Origin: Abelmoschus esculentus
Taxonomy: Eukaryota > Streptophyta > Magnoliopsida > Malvales > Malvaceae
Assembly: GCA_035048815.1 (NCBI GenBank)
Contig: JAUCBN010000023.1
Location: 7,695,501-7,759,500, forward strand
DNA length: 64,000 nucleotides
Direction: 5' to 3'
A program made the position numbers and the translations under genes. The notes below the pieces were generated by a model that searched no databases, was not told the origin of the DNA, and saw only the letters and a program-made list of their open reading frames with translations. Shown here piece by piece: positions 1 to 12,075 of this stretch (position 1 is the stretch's first letter; each line of letters begins with the position of its first letter).

Positions 1-619
1 TTATATGTGTATGGGGTGGATTGTACGGAGGAAGATGGTTTTACCATACTGTGTTTTGGAGAAATAAAGGGTGAGGGGTTCTGGGGAACTACCTCCACTG
101 TGATCTGTTGGCTTTGCCACCACTGTGTTTGGCGTTCGGAGTATGGGACTGTATTTTCTGTGACATTGCATTTATCATTCATTGGGTCATTTTCTACGAA
201 TATTTACTTATCATATATAAATGTGATTGTGAATTGAATGATAATGTGATCTGTGACTGCACTATAGAGACACACTGGGCTTTATAGCTCACCCTTTTTA
301 TTTAATGTTTCAGATACTCAACTCTAGGAGTTGGTACTTGGAGCTCTCAACCAGATATTTATTTTCCAAATATTTTTAATATGTTTAGTTATCAGAGATT
401 TTACTACCACTATTTTGGGATATTAGGGATTGAGATGTTTTTAAGTTTCACGCATTGATTTGGATATTTAGCTTTTTTTATTCAAAGTATTTGCTTGAAC
501 TATAATTTTACCGTTTGTGATATAACTTTGATATTTAAAATTCGCTTTTCGCTTTTTATTTTTCTTATCAAACAAGTTATAAAATATTAATTTTAAACCT
601 ACCGTACACTTCAAGTCAA
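1..619. other. Non-genic flank of the gypsy fragment
   Basis: No supported gene. Short open frames on both strands show no recognisable domain. The stretch near 265-300 (a purine/pyrimidine-mixed block ending in a GCTCACCC motif) resembles sequence that often lies near Ty3/gypsy LTR ends in plants, but no LTR boundary or second LTR copy could be identified. It is probably old retroelement or intergenic DNA. Confidence 0.4.
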
Positions 620-3466
620 GAATAAGGGGTTACATATAGCTCCCTCCGAAATCACGTACCCAAGGTACTCCACCCTTATTCCCCCAAATGTACACTTACT
701 CCTCTTAGCCATCAATTGTTGCTGCCTCAAAAGTCCCAAAACCACTCTGAGATGTTTCAAGTGGTCCTCCAACTGACTGAATACACTAAAATATCGTCTA
801 AAAAGACCAGCACAAACTTCGTTAACAGTTGCTTAAATACTTTGTTCATCAAAGCCTGAAATGTGGTCGGAGCATTGGTCAGCCCGAATGGCATGACCAA
901 GAACTCGTAATGACCCTCATGAGTTTGGAAGGTTGTTTTAGCTATATCTGGACCCCACATTCTGATCTGGTTGTATCCCGACCTCAAATCCAGCTTGGAG
1001 AAATACTTGGCCGCACCTAATTCATCTAGCAACTCCTCAATGATTGGCATGGGAAACTTGTCCTTGACACTGAGCTGATTCAACTTGCGATAGTCTACAC
1101 ACATTCTCCAACCCACATCCTTCTTTTTAACCATTACTACTGGTGAAGCAAAGGAGTTGTTACTATCCCTAATCACCCATGTGTCTAACAACTTACTGGT
1201 CATCTTCTCGATAGCATCTTTTTAAAAAGCTAGGTACCGATAGGGTTGAATTTTTACTACTGGTGCCTCATCCAAAAGGGGAATTTTATGCACATGTCCC
1301 CTTTCAGAGGGAAGCCCCCTTGTCTCCTGGAAAACATCTTCGAACTCAACCAACAAGTCCTTGATTCCAAACAAACCACCTTCTCCTTCTAATTGTATAT
1401 CCATACCAGTTTCCATCAGTAAACATGTTGTGTAAGGACTCTCACTGCTCCTTAAAACCTTCTCACATCCTTTAGCTCCAATGGCACTCAAAGATCCAGG
1501 CTGAACTCCTACCAATCTGACCTCCTTCCCTCTATGTTGAAAGCTCATCGTGGCTTCTGCAAAGTTCCAATTTATCAGTCCCAGAGTAAACAACCACTGT
1601 ATCTCAAGAACCATATCACAGCTTCTCAGAGGCAGAACCAAGAAATCACTCAAAAACTCCTCCCCTTGTGTCTCCCAGACTAACTCCTCACATATTCCAT
1701 TTGTTTCCATCATGTTTCCATTAGCTATTGTTACCATCAAGGAAGTTCTGTGATTGATGGGTAGTACTGCACTTTTCACCAGGGATAACAAAATTATGGG
1801 TGCTCCTTGAGTCCACGAAGGCTATCCACTCTCTGCCCTTCACTCTCACCCTCAGCCTCATAGTTTTGAATTGGGAACCTCTCGACATTGCTTGTAATGA
1901 CAACACTGGACTCTCTGCCTTAGCTATTCCAACTTCCTCCCCTTCCTCATAGTCTAAGAATTCTTTAGTTTCGGGTTCTTCTTCCACCCCCTCTACAGCT
2001 ATCTGATATAGCTGAGCCTTTGCACACCTATGGCCCGGTGTGTATTTTGCTGCACACTAAAAGTAGAGATCCTTCCTTCTTCGGTCTTCAATATCTGCAG
2101 TAGTAAGAGTTTTCCCTCTCCCTCTAATATTATTCTCATTTCTAGTGATCTTAGGGGTGTTCTGTCCAGGGGATGTAGTCCTCGAATCAGGGGAAGACAC
2201 TAAAGCATTGGATATACTTTTGATAGTGCTAAAGGTGCGATTAGGGACAACTAAGGTGGGAGGAGGACTTAATTTGGTTACTAGCATGCTATTTCCTCTA
2301 GGATTTGTAAGGAAAATCGCTTCCAGTTGTTTGGCCATGTGGAAGGACTCCATGAGTATTTTCGGTTGCAAAATATTAAGGAACTGACTAATCTCCATTC
2401 ATAAATGATTTTTAAACAAACTGAGAGCATATGGGTCAGGAATCCTTACCTGATTCAGCAAGATCACGAAATCATCATAAAACTTCTCAATTGTGTCCTG
2501 CTGCCTCAAGGATATCAGTTCCGCAAATAGGTCATCGAAACTGCCCGGTGCGAACCGATCCCTTAACAATCCAAGATACTGATTCCATGATAGACTTCTC
2601 AGATCTCCAAAGTCTCTGGTAGCAAATTGATGTCACTAGAGAGCTATTCCTTCGAGATCAAGGACAACCAACCGAACTCGAGCTTCTTCAGGCACCTGCT
2701 CAGCTTCGATAAACTATTCTAACTTGGCTACCCAACCCCGAAAATCATCTCCTCGAATTTAGGGCACAAAAACCGATAGGAAAAATTATTAGAAGTTTGT
2801 CGAGGTTCCATTTGGTCATGGGTACCCGCATTTTCCTGTCCGTCAGCTGACCCCAAGGTCCCTCCTTGTTGATTGGTCGACGCTCCTAGAGACGGTACGG
2901 GTGTCGCCCCCAACATCTCCGGAGCTGACAATAATCTCTTCCCCTTTTCCTCCTCTTCGGGGACCGATCTTTTCTCCAAAGCTCTTTCGATGACCACCCT
3001 CAACTCTTCCATCAGTAATAGCTTCAAGTCTTTTATTTTCGTGTCCATCACCACCTCAATGTCTGTCTTCAAGTTTTGAAGCTTACCCTCGATGGAACTA
3101 TCCACTTGAGCAATCTTGGCTTGCAAGTTCGCTATCTCAGATTGCATCGTTTGGCTCCGAGTCATTGAATTAGGAACGAGCAGGCTCTTATTCCTTTGTC
3201 AAGCTTCAACCTGCGATTCAGAAAATTCCCATACAAAACCATTCGAATAGATGAAGATGAGAAAACAGAGAAATTTTAGATGAGAAGAAAAAGACAACTC
3301 ATTTCATAATCGAATGATCCTTTCTACTACAATGCAGGACAATAAAACCCTAATTTCCCTCAGCAGCATGAAACGATGCATTTCATTAATCTCCCTAACG
3401 GTCATAATTTAAACAAAAACAGAAAATAAAATTAACGGAAATAAAATTTAAATTAGAAGCCTGACA
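620..3466 (-). mobile_element. Decayed, truncated Ty3/gypsy retrotransposon (LTR?-gag-protease-RT)
   Basis: Read on the minus strand. A gag-like start (MTRSQTMQSEIANLQ) begins at 3165 with a coiled coil. About 2060-1990 encodes half a zinc knuckle (TPGHRC). About 1830-1800 encodes an aspartic protease site in which the usual D-S-G is D-S-R (VDSRSTHNFV). A connecting block with DMVLEIQWL follows, then reverse transcriptase: PYRY near 1240, VVMVKKKDVGWRMCVDYRKL, YFSKLDLRSGYNQIRM, MPFGLTNAP and the catalytic FLDD near 800. The RT frame shifts near 770 and continues (LEDHLKHL, YLGYVIS) to about 620, where homology stops. RNase H and integrase are missing. There are at least two frameshifts (about 1785 and 770) and in-frame stops, for example at about 1221 where the family has Q in AFQKDAIEKM. 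Sequence from 3466 down to about 3170 sits where a 5' LTR and leader would be and starts with TG, but no clear primer-binding site was found. The domains are certain. The lineage is probably a chromovirus relative. The element is inactive. Confidence 0.9.
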
Positions 3467-3728
3467 GGTCACATTGAAGCTCTTCGCCTTCCCCAAATTC
3501 ATCAACACCTGGTTGTCAAATCCTTTGTTGAATTGTCGACACTGACGATGATGATCCATCTCCTTTCTTTGATCCCTTTTTCAAGAAATCAATTTATATA
3601 ATCATTCTCAGTGAAAAAAGAAGCAATCTTTTAAGATGAAATTGGAAAAAGGATTGAAGAGTTAGTTTTGGGGATTGAACCTTGTTCTTTCTCTTAGCTT
3701 TTTTAGGGTTCTTGATAGTGCGAGCCAT
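3467..3728 (-). pseudogene. 5' fragment of a GRWD1-like WD-repeat protein gene
   Basis: On the minus strand, exon 1 (3728-3681) encodes MARTIKNPKKAKRKNK. After an intron with GT/AG ends, exon 2 (from 3575) encodes GSKKGDGSSSSVSTIQQ, then a TGA at 3518-3516, then QPGVDEFGEGEELQCD. This matches the lysine-rich start and the WQPGVD...EGEELQCDPS segment that I know from plant glutamate-rich WD-repeat protein 1 (ribosome biogenesis and histone-binding WD40 family). The TGA stands exactly where the family has the W of WQPGVD, so it is a TGG-to-TGA nonsense change. Homology ends at 3467 with the codons for C-D, and the next bases, TGTCAG, look like an LTR start. The WD repeats are absent from the window. 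It is non-functional as it stands; the rest of the gene could lie beyond coordinate 1 only if the retroelement is a simple insertion. Confidence 0.8.
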
Positions 3729-3825
3729 TGTCACGAGCTGAAGAACAGGCGCTATGCCAAAAAGCAGGATTTTGTAGGGTTTAAGATTTTGTAGGTGGAT
3801 TAATCTGTTTTGGGACTAAAAGGTT

Positions 3826-4087
3826 GGGTAAAGTACATCAAGAGCCAGTAAATTATTAAAATATATTTGTTTTGGTCAGCAACCTTTTAAACGTTATAAA
3901 ATGGTCATTAAATTATATCGAAACGTCACAAAATAGTCACTAAGTGTTATAAAATAGTGTAACAATTTAATTAACTGGACGATTATTTTACAATTATTCA
4001 ATAAAATTTAATGACTATATATTAACTTTTAAAAGACTAGTGAAATAATTATTTTTTATTTTAATGACTACTAGTGTACTTTACCCC
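3826..4087. repeat. Small foldback MITE
   Basis: The ends are inverted copies: GGGTAAAGTACA at 3826-3837 and TGTACTTTACCC at 4075-4086. The interior is AT-rich and non-coding, with repeated phrases such as 'ataaaatggtcattaaatta'. The size is about 260 bp. A similar element lies at 46141-46390. No target duplication could be defined here. It sits about 100 bp upstream of the GRWD1-like fragment's start. Confidence 0.6.
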
Positions 4088-4949
4088 AATTTTTTGTTAC
4101 TTTTGAAATAATACCCTTTTGTAAAATTATCTTAAATTGACCATCTTTGCAAAATAAGATAATAAAAACCCTAATAAATAAAAAATTATGAAGATAGAAA
4201 TAATGTTCAAAATATTTTTAAAATAAAATTATCTATTTCTATTAGGGTTTTTTATAATAATCAAAATTTCTTATGCAATTTAAAGATTAAGAGTTTGTCT
4301 TGATTCAACTTACATTGATATTATCATAATATTTTAAAGGTATTCAAACCAATATAAGAACATATTAACCTATGATTTGAGGATTCAAGAAATTATAGTT
4401 AATTTAGATGTTTTGGTGATGTTATTATAAGATCTTAATACTGTTAGGTTTGAAAAAAAATGTTTATATGAAAAATGAAAATGGACATCTTAGTTTATAT
4501 GATTAAATAATTAGTAATATTGATAATAATTATGTTGTTTTATATAAAGATAATTGATTTCCTTGCAAAAATTTGAGCATATTTATGTGGACGACACGAA
4601 TACGAATACAGAGATTGGAATAGGTCGGATATTTTATTCACACGAAATCGATCTCATATTTATGTCGTATTCGTACTCTATATTTTTTTAAAATGCCTGT
4701 ACCCCTATCTGTATCCGTGCAATTTAGTCAAGTATTTTAAAGGCTTATTACAAGGACGATCTTCCCAACCTAGTTTGGACCTTTCATAAAAGAAAATTTA
4801 CATCAATTTTTGTACAAATATTTTGAGTAAAATCCATTTGGATTTGCTAGAAGAGGATTAAATCAACTAGAAAAGAAGAAGAAAATGCATAAAGGATCCA
4901 AGTGACTCCAAACTTTAGCATAATAACACACATCTCTCAGTAGCTTACT
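4088..4949. other. AT-rich intergenic DNA and 3' flank
   Basis: No coding frame or RNA gene is supported. It contains a short imperfect inverted block around 4590-4680 built from 'gtattcgtactc'-type phrases. The last part before 4950 is probably the 3' UTR of the minus-strand gene that follows. Confidence 0.5.
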
Positions 4950-7884
4950 TCATCTGCAAGATCATAAAAACAGGCTTAGTAATGCATGGAAAAGAATTCT
5001 TCTTCTGGTACGAAAAAGGAAACAATAATTTAGACGATATTTCGATAAAAAATTGCGAGATTGAGAAGGATTCTTAGACTGATATATCTAAGCTAGTAAA
5101 TAGAATGAGATTCAACAACAAAGACATGAATATATATATACCTGTAAGTCCTTTTTCTTGTTAGGAGAACCAGTGTTGCAAAACCTACCATGATTATGAC
5201 TTTTACCACCTGAGGTAAAGAAAAGGAATTAGCAGTGACTTCAATCATTCAGGATGATTCAACTTTCAATGAGATTGTAGATATTAAATGGATTCCTGCT
5301 CTTACTGATTCCAAGAGATATAGAATTATTTTTTCATTTCATCTGTGGTGAATACTAGTTAGAACGTGCACAATAATGGAGCAATGGAAACATAGACATT
5401 TAAGCATGAATTACTTGCAAGGTCTTGGTCTCGGTCTCGGTTTATATAAGTTAATTTCATAAGTGTTCTAGGAATATATAACATCATCAACAAAGGGTAG
5501 GCATACCTGTCCGAAAGGTCCTACAGTGTCTCGAGGATTCTCTGAATTCTTGGACCGTGGTCTTAACTTTCGAGAAGTCTTATCATCTTCATTTGCCTCA
5601 GCAGCAGTGGCAGCATCAACCTGAATGTAACAGGCAAAATTAAGACTCTGGTTATATGATATTAGAATATCTGCAAAAAGATCCAGTATAATCAAACTTG
5701 AACATATCCACATCTGAATACAAATACATTAGAAATTTCAGCCTTGCATCATGTCCACTCGAGAGATATGACAATCTGAGAAAATGTATATATGGGGAAT
5801 CTGACAAACCTCTGTAACTTACTTTTGGATCAAGAGCTCAACTTTCTTTGGCAGGTATTTGTAACGTTAAATTAATCCTTCATATCTAAAATTTCAGTTT
5901 CTTTTTGCATACATGATCCAGATGTAGAGGTTTGAAGGAACCAGTAGTCTTTACCTTTTCCCTAATACATATTTTTTTGTTTGTTTGAATTCATTGGTAT
6001 TGGTTATTCCAAACGTTACCTTTGTTGGTACGATTTTTTCTGTCTTGACATCATTAAGATGAGAATCCACTGGGGTCTCCCTTGTCCGAGTTATCGTTGG
6101 TGGTGGTTTAGTTGAAGATTTCACATCCTGCAGCATATCAAGTTATATGCTAACCACTTAGTTGCAAAAACAAATGGGGAAATTTAAGCGACAGATTTGA
6201 TATACCTGATTTAGACCACCCTCAAATGCACTAATCATTTTTCTTATATTGCTATGGGCTTTCACAGCAGGTCGCCTCTTCTCCGAGGTATTAGCCTTCT
6301 CTAGTGCTGGAGGAACTGAATCCTGGAAACATAATTTGGTTAGATGGACATTAAATGATCGCCGCATGGATTTGGCTGATATATTTCCTTTATTTTTGTC
6401 TCTTTTATTCTACATATGCATACAAAATGGACACTAGTAGAGAGAAAAAGGTTTTTGCTGCAGTGATAAACAATCCTTAACTGTGTTCTTTCGCTTCTGA
6501 ATAGGATAACTTCCGTCTCTTCCTTCAACACCGAATTTGGCATCCTCGAGGTTATTAAAAGGGAGTGACACTAGACTGGCTTCATCAGCTAGCAATCCAC
6601 TTCGGAATAAACTTTCTGGGGAACCTTGAGAAAATGGGCGCTCAATAAATCAATAAAAAGCTTTTTAGGATCAGTACATGCAGGTTTCATGCACTGTTTT
6701 ATTTCTTTTCTTTTTATGTTCCATCGTTCTTCAAGTAAACGGAAAATAAAACTCGAGTAAAGCAAAATCGAACCAGAAACTTCACTATAACCGACTGAAG
6801 AACTCTTGGGACTTCCATGACCACTATTGCAAAGCTCTTCATGTTTCTTCTTCAGTGCAGTTTCTCTCTGAAAACGAACTTAAAATGTAACTCAATTGTG
6901 CTAGTGAAAGGAATAAGTTTATCGGGATTACAAAATTTAAAGTGGATACCAAGGACTTGCCATTTATCATACAGCATAATGCAGTTCATTGTTTGGAACA
7001 TAATTTCATTTGATACAATCCTCAGATTTATACATGAAAAGAAGAAATTTTCAATCTTTAAAGAGATCAAAGTATGCTTCATTAAGAATTTGAAATTCAG
7101 GTTAATCTACAGTTACAATAGGTTATCAGTTCTTTTAATCATCAATTGCATCGAAAGAAAAAATACCATTATCCGGATTCTCCGATGCTCTTCTTCACTG
7201 AGGACAAACTGCAACTTCATATGTACCTGCCCACCTCCTTCGAGAGAAAATATATCGTCCCAAACACCTTTCTCAACCACCAATCTGGTCTCAATTTCTG
7301 TCCCATACCATCAATACTTCAATAAGCCTTACAGCTAAAATGAAATCCAATTCTCCAATACATGTTGAAAGGAAAAGGGACAAACCTGTATGAGAAATCT
7401 CATTTCCCTCGTAATCTTGAAGTGTTATAATCAAATTGTCACGAAGGCTTGTTAATGGACTGTGCCACAGCAAACATGTTGTATTTAAAAAGGACAGAAG
7501 TCAGAAGCAAATTCTAAGGCAAAACAAAGAATCAAAACAGTGTTTGGAATCACTACAATGAGAATTCTCCCCTGTCGCAAGTCTGGTACTCCGTTTTTCC
7601 CTTGGAAACTGTATTTGAAGGATGAACAACAATAATTCTTTCTTATCAAATACTGTGTATGTATAGATATTGCCATTCAAGATAAGAAAACTAGGAGAAA
7701 GGGTGTTGATTGAGTACCTTTTACTGATATTTCAGAAGATGGTGATGATGATTGGAGACCCTTGAAATCCAGAACTGAGATGAATCAAATGAGAGTCTAA
7801 AAAAGTGTAAGAAATTTAACTGCCGGTTTCGAATTACAGTTAAGGATAGCATTTGGTACCTGAAACTTGGATGGTTCCTGGCAT
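4950..7884 (-). CDS. C2-like domain protein with C-terminal membrane anchor
   Basis: Twelve exons on the minus strand: 7884-7860, 7774-7718, 7608-7557, 7459-7386, 7297-7167, 6867-6786, 6624-6482, 6322-6206, 6127-6020, 5620-5507, 5209-5142 and 4953-4950. All have GT/AG introns and matching phases, giving 324 aa. Residues 1 to about 125 form a beta-rich C2-like domain that starts MPGTIQVSVLDFKGLQSSSP and includes SLRDNLIITLQDYEGNEISH, ETRLVVEKGVWDDIF and VHMKLQFVLSEEE, followed by a basic helix (RIRIMRETALKKKHEEL). The middle, about 140-300, is polar and low-complexity, with a conserved-looking patch NIRKMISAFEGGLNQ. Residues 305-318 (VIIMVGFATLVLL region) are hydrophobic and end in RKRTYR, so the protein looks tail-anchored. 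The last exon gives only 4 nt including the stop. The exon 6 to 7 junction has an alternative donor (GTTTCT at 6780), so that joint is the least sure. I recall similar uncharacterised plant proteins but no function; phospholipid or membrane-contact binding is a guess from the C2-like fold. Confidence 0.82.
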
Positions 7885-8503
7885 TTTAAGAAAGCTATGC
7901 AGAAATACTAGAAAATTAGAGCTGATGATAAGAGATTAGCAGGTGACTAAAATTCTAGAATTAATTTTATCATTTCAATCTGATAATTTGGAAGGCAAGC
8001 TTCCAAGAACAGCGCAGTTGCATTTCCACCTGGTAGAGTTTAGAAGCATAAACATGTGGCTAGTTTTTGCGGGAAAGATTATATAATGGACCCCACAAAT
8101 CCAAAAATTTTCATGACTCATTTCAAAGGCTGGGGATTGGGGTAGCCAATCTCTATCTTTTGTCTCACTTGAGAGACAATCAACCCAGTTCCCTTTTCGA
8201 TAGGTGTGTGATTTTGTTGTTGAGCAAAGCAAAACCAAACATTTCACTGCTAAATTGAATTCTTTTGCAGTCTGCCAGTCGAGAATATTCGATTAGTTTT
8301 GCGAAATCAGATGTAAAGATTGTCTTAGTCTAGTGAGTACTGCTCTTAAAATGTAACACAAGTTCTTAATATCCAATCTCACAAGAGATGGGTACCAAAA
8401 ACCAGAATCCCATCTCTGGAATGTGTCTTTTTCAAACCAATCTTAACAGAAACTTGTTCTTCGCTAAAACATGAACTTTGTCGAGTACAACGAGACATGT
8501 GAA

Positions 8504-9500
8504 TCAAATTCTGGGAAGAGATTCTGCACGAACAAACTGTTTGAGAACAGCCTTCTCTTTATCATTTCTTTTCTTTTCTTCAGGGTCTCTAGGCTTGGCT
8601 TTCCTTTTCTCTTCCAATATCCACTTGAAAAGTTCACGCTGCTGATCTTCAGGAATGGGATCCAAAGCGGGTTTTGGAACAACGGGAAGGATTGGTGACT
8701 CCTTGCGAACTAAGGCATCTGTCACTGCACCAGCTGCTCCAGTTTCACTCGTACCGTGTTCCTCTTTTTTAGCAGGTTCATTATCGGCGATGTTTGCATC
8801 CTTCTTTCTCGGGTTTGCAAATGTATATGCTGCACCAGGGAGAGAGAACATCAGCTAACTCCGGAAGATAGCCCGTGATAAAGCAAATTGTATAGACCAT
8901 GGAAAGAGCCATAGACATCAAAATTCATGTCAGTTCATAGAATTCAAACACATGAATGGTACATCGATTATCACTTACCATCATTGCAAACCAAAGTAAT
9001 GCAAAATTCATCCAAGAACTCTACACAACTAAGAAACAATTATCAACAAAAATAACTGAACAACAGCACTAACTGTTAGAATCAATGACTCAATGTTTCT
9101 CTGAATCAATTCCCAATTCTAGAAGCTAATACCCATCTACTGACACTCGAACAACACGATCAACGACCGGCAATAAAATTCATCAAACCAAAAACTCGGT
9201 AGCCCGGTAGCAAATTTCCTCAACCCATTAGCCCAAATCTTCCAAAACATATATCATAGAAAGTATCTTTCAGCTAAGCAATTCATCAAACACATTCAAA
9301 AACCCGAAGATTTCGAGTAAAAACCAGCAACCCATTGTTAAGAAACTCACATCGGATTAAATGATGCAGATGTCAAATGAAATACCTCCAATGGCGAGAT
9401 TGGAAATCAAGAAGAAACGCCAAAAGGGCTTGAAGCGGCTAAAGCGAGATCCCTTCGAAGGGAGAGAAGGAGCTTCGTTTTGAGAATGAGATGGTTCCAT
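8504..9500 (-). CDS. Small single-pass membrane protein, unknown function
   Basis: Two exons on the minus strand, 9500-9386 and 8829-8504, give 146 aa. The start MEPSHSQNEAPSLPSKGSRF follows an AG-rich leader. A basic stretch precedes one hydrophobic segment (residues about 26-43, FWRFFLISNLAIGAYTFA). A variable acidic/Ala linker comes next, then a strongly charged C-terminal helix with PEDQQRELFKWILEEKRK, KPRDPEEKKRNDKEK and AVLKQFVRAESLP. The charged tail with PEDQQRELFKW looks like a conserved plant family, but I cannot name it. The layout (short N-terminus, one anchor, soluble helical tail) suggests an organelle-membrane or complex-assembly subunit; this is inference only. It lies 620 bp upstream of, and in the same direction as, the C2-like gene. 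The coding start and splice phase are clear. Confidence 0.8.
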
Positions 9501-10383
9501 TTCTTCTTTGTTTCTTCTGCTTCTATTGTTCTTGAGGTAGGGTTTTCCTTACACACCTAAGAACCTAATTCCAAACTTTTGATTTTGGCTCCTACACCTG
9601 GGAAAACAAACGTTAATGTTCAACAGATTCTAGGGAAATCAGTCAGCTCCATCTCCATTGGTATATTGTAGAAGTTCTAGCTGAGTCGGTATAAGAATTT
9701 GTGGTATTTATTTTTTTATATATATTGGATCTCTTAAAAAATAATTTAAAATATATCAAATTTATTATAAAAAATTTAAAACTTTTAAATGTTTAAAAAT
9801 TTTGATATACACCCAAAAATTAATATAATATTTTTACGATTTTTTAAAAATTTTATTTACGAAAATATATAGTTTAGATGTTTATTTTAATTAAAAACAT
9901 TTTATATATTTATTTTAATAAAAGATACTTTTTAAAAATCAATTATACAGAATCAATATTATATGTTATTCAAATTTTAGTAATTTAATCTAATAATATT
10001 TTTAAATTTATTTCATATATATATGAAAAATCCAAAGTTTAAATTGTGTTGGACCTAGCAATGAGCCTGAACCATACCCCAATAGCGTCTAATGTTTATA
10101 TTGGGCCACAAGCAACAATTATCTTTGGGCTTTGTAAGTCGAATATTTTTAATATGAGTTGATTTTAAACTCAAATTGCTAATTTTTATTATTTAGTTTA
10201 AATTGAATTGAATTAAGTTTCATCGATTAAAATATAAACATAAGATAAAACTATACATATACATTTCAGATTTTTTAAATGTATTATATTTGTAAATCTC
10301 TAATAACACAACATTTAGGTGGAACACAGGGGTTTTTTTGATGTGTCCAATGTTGTAAAGGATTAGTCATATGTTGTACTCCA

Positions 10384-10938
10384 CAGGGGTGTTAAAAACA
10401 TCTGATCCGGTAAACCCGATATAATTATTTATTAATTCGATCTAAAAATTAAAATATTTGATTTAGTTTTTATTTTTGGATCAGATATAAGATCGATTTT
10501 AACTTTTTCGAATCGGATATGGATCACAATATTTTAAGTTTTGGATTATTCGAAAATTCGAAAATCTAAAAATTCAAATTTTTATTAATATTAATCTTGT
10601 TATATTCAACAACTTAGTGCTTGTTATATTTAAAATTTTTAAAAAAAATGAAACTTTTATAAATGTGAATCTTGTTGTATTTAATAATTTATTGTTTATT
10701 ATATTTAAAATTCTAAATTTTTCATAAATAAAACCTTCAAATTCAAAAAATTAGTTTAATCAAATTATATTTTTGAATAATCAGATATCCGACTATCTGA
10801 TCCGATTCCGATATCTCAATAGGTGAGTCTCCGCTTTTTTCGAGATTAGATATAAATCACTATATCATCGATCTAAAAATTTGAATATCTAAAAAATTGT
10901 ATCTAATCTAATCTGATATTCGACAATAAACACCCCTA
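10384..10938 (-). mobile_element. Non-autonomous hAT-like element, 555 bp
   Basis: The ends are CAGGGGTGTT at 10384 and AACACCCCTA at 10938, which are inverted copies typical of hAT termini. The flanks are GTACTCCA (10376-10383) and CTACTCCA (10939-10946), an 8-bp target duplication with one mismatch, which fits hAT. The interior is AT-rich, non-coding and full of GATCGGAT/ATCCGAT motifs. It is an inverted copy of the element at 12076-12606. Confidence 0.75.
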
Positions 10939-12075
10939 CTACTCCATGCATATCACATCATTAAAGGATAAGGAAACTCTTATGTATGACTTGGAATGAT
11001 AAAGCATGGATTTCTTTTTCTCCCAGTCTTATCCTTAAACATAAATATCTATTTCATTGGAAAAAAGATGATAATTTAATTTAAATTGATAAAATTATAA
11101 CCTATAGGCTTTCAATTTTGTTTTAATATTTATACTTTAATTTTGGGTTTAGAAGTTTTATACTTTAATTTGATAAAAAAATAATTTTATTTTATATTTT
11201 TATTTTTTTCATTTTTTATTTTAACTCGCGTTGTATATCAGATTTTAGTAGATGAGTTTCATAATAAGAATTTTTTTTATATATAACGTCTCACACTTAA
11301 AAATTACTTAAATAATATCAAATTGGTTATCACTTGAATAAATCTTTGTTAATTTTATTTTATGTCTCTTAAATATTATTTCGTAAAGTTTTAACGTCTT
11401 TTTATCATAGATATTTTTTAAAATTTAAGTTTTCTAGTAAATAAAAAATATTAATAATTCACATATAATATTTTTAAGTTCTTTTCACAAATTGTAAGTA
11501 TACAATATTTATTTTTTATATTATAAAATAACTAAAAGTAATCATAATTTTTTAAAAATTTGATTCGGTGCGAGTAATTGTAATTTTTAAACTTAAGAAT
11601 CATAAATTATCTAAACACTACGATTTAGATCATTTTTCGATTTTTGTTGCTCAATCCTAATGTTGAGTATCACAAATAAGACTAAAAATTCGAATTACCA
11701 CGTTATAAACGAAATAAATTATATTTAAAGAATTGATCTTGTAATTGTTTTTATAATATTTAATCTAGATTGATATTAAATATCGGTGATTATAAAATAA
11801 ATTATAAACTATTTATGAAAATATAGATCCAAATTTATTAATATATATAAACAGATATTATCTCGTAAGAGATCGATGTGTGTCCCTTAACCTTATAACA
11901 TGTGACTTACGCCAGTCTGGACTACAATGATATCCTTTCAAGGTTCCTGAAGCAAGCACAGAGCATTAGAGACAGATCATTACAAGCTTTATATTTCTCA
12001 ACAACAACAACAACAAAAGCTGTTGGAGTGGCCCAGAAAGCTTGTTGTTGATGAGATATAACCAGGTGGATAATT

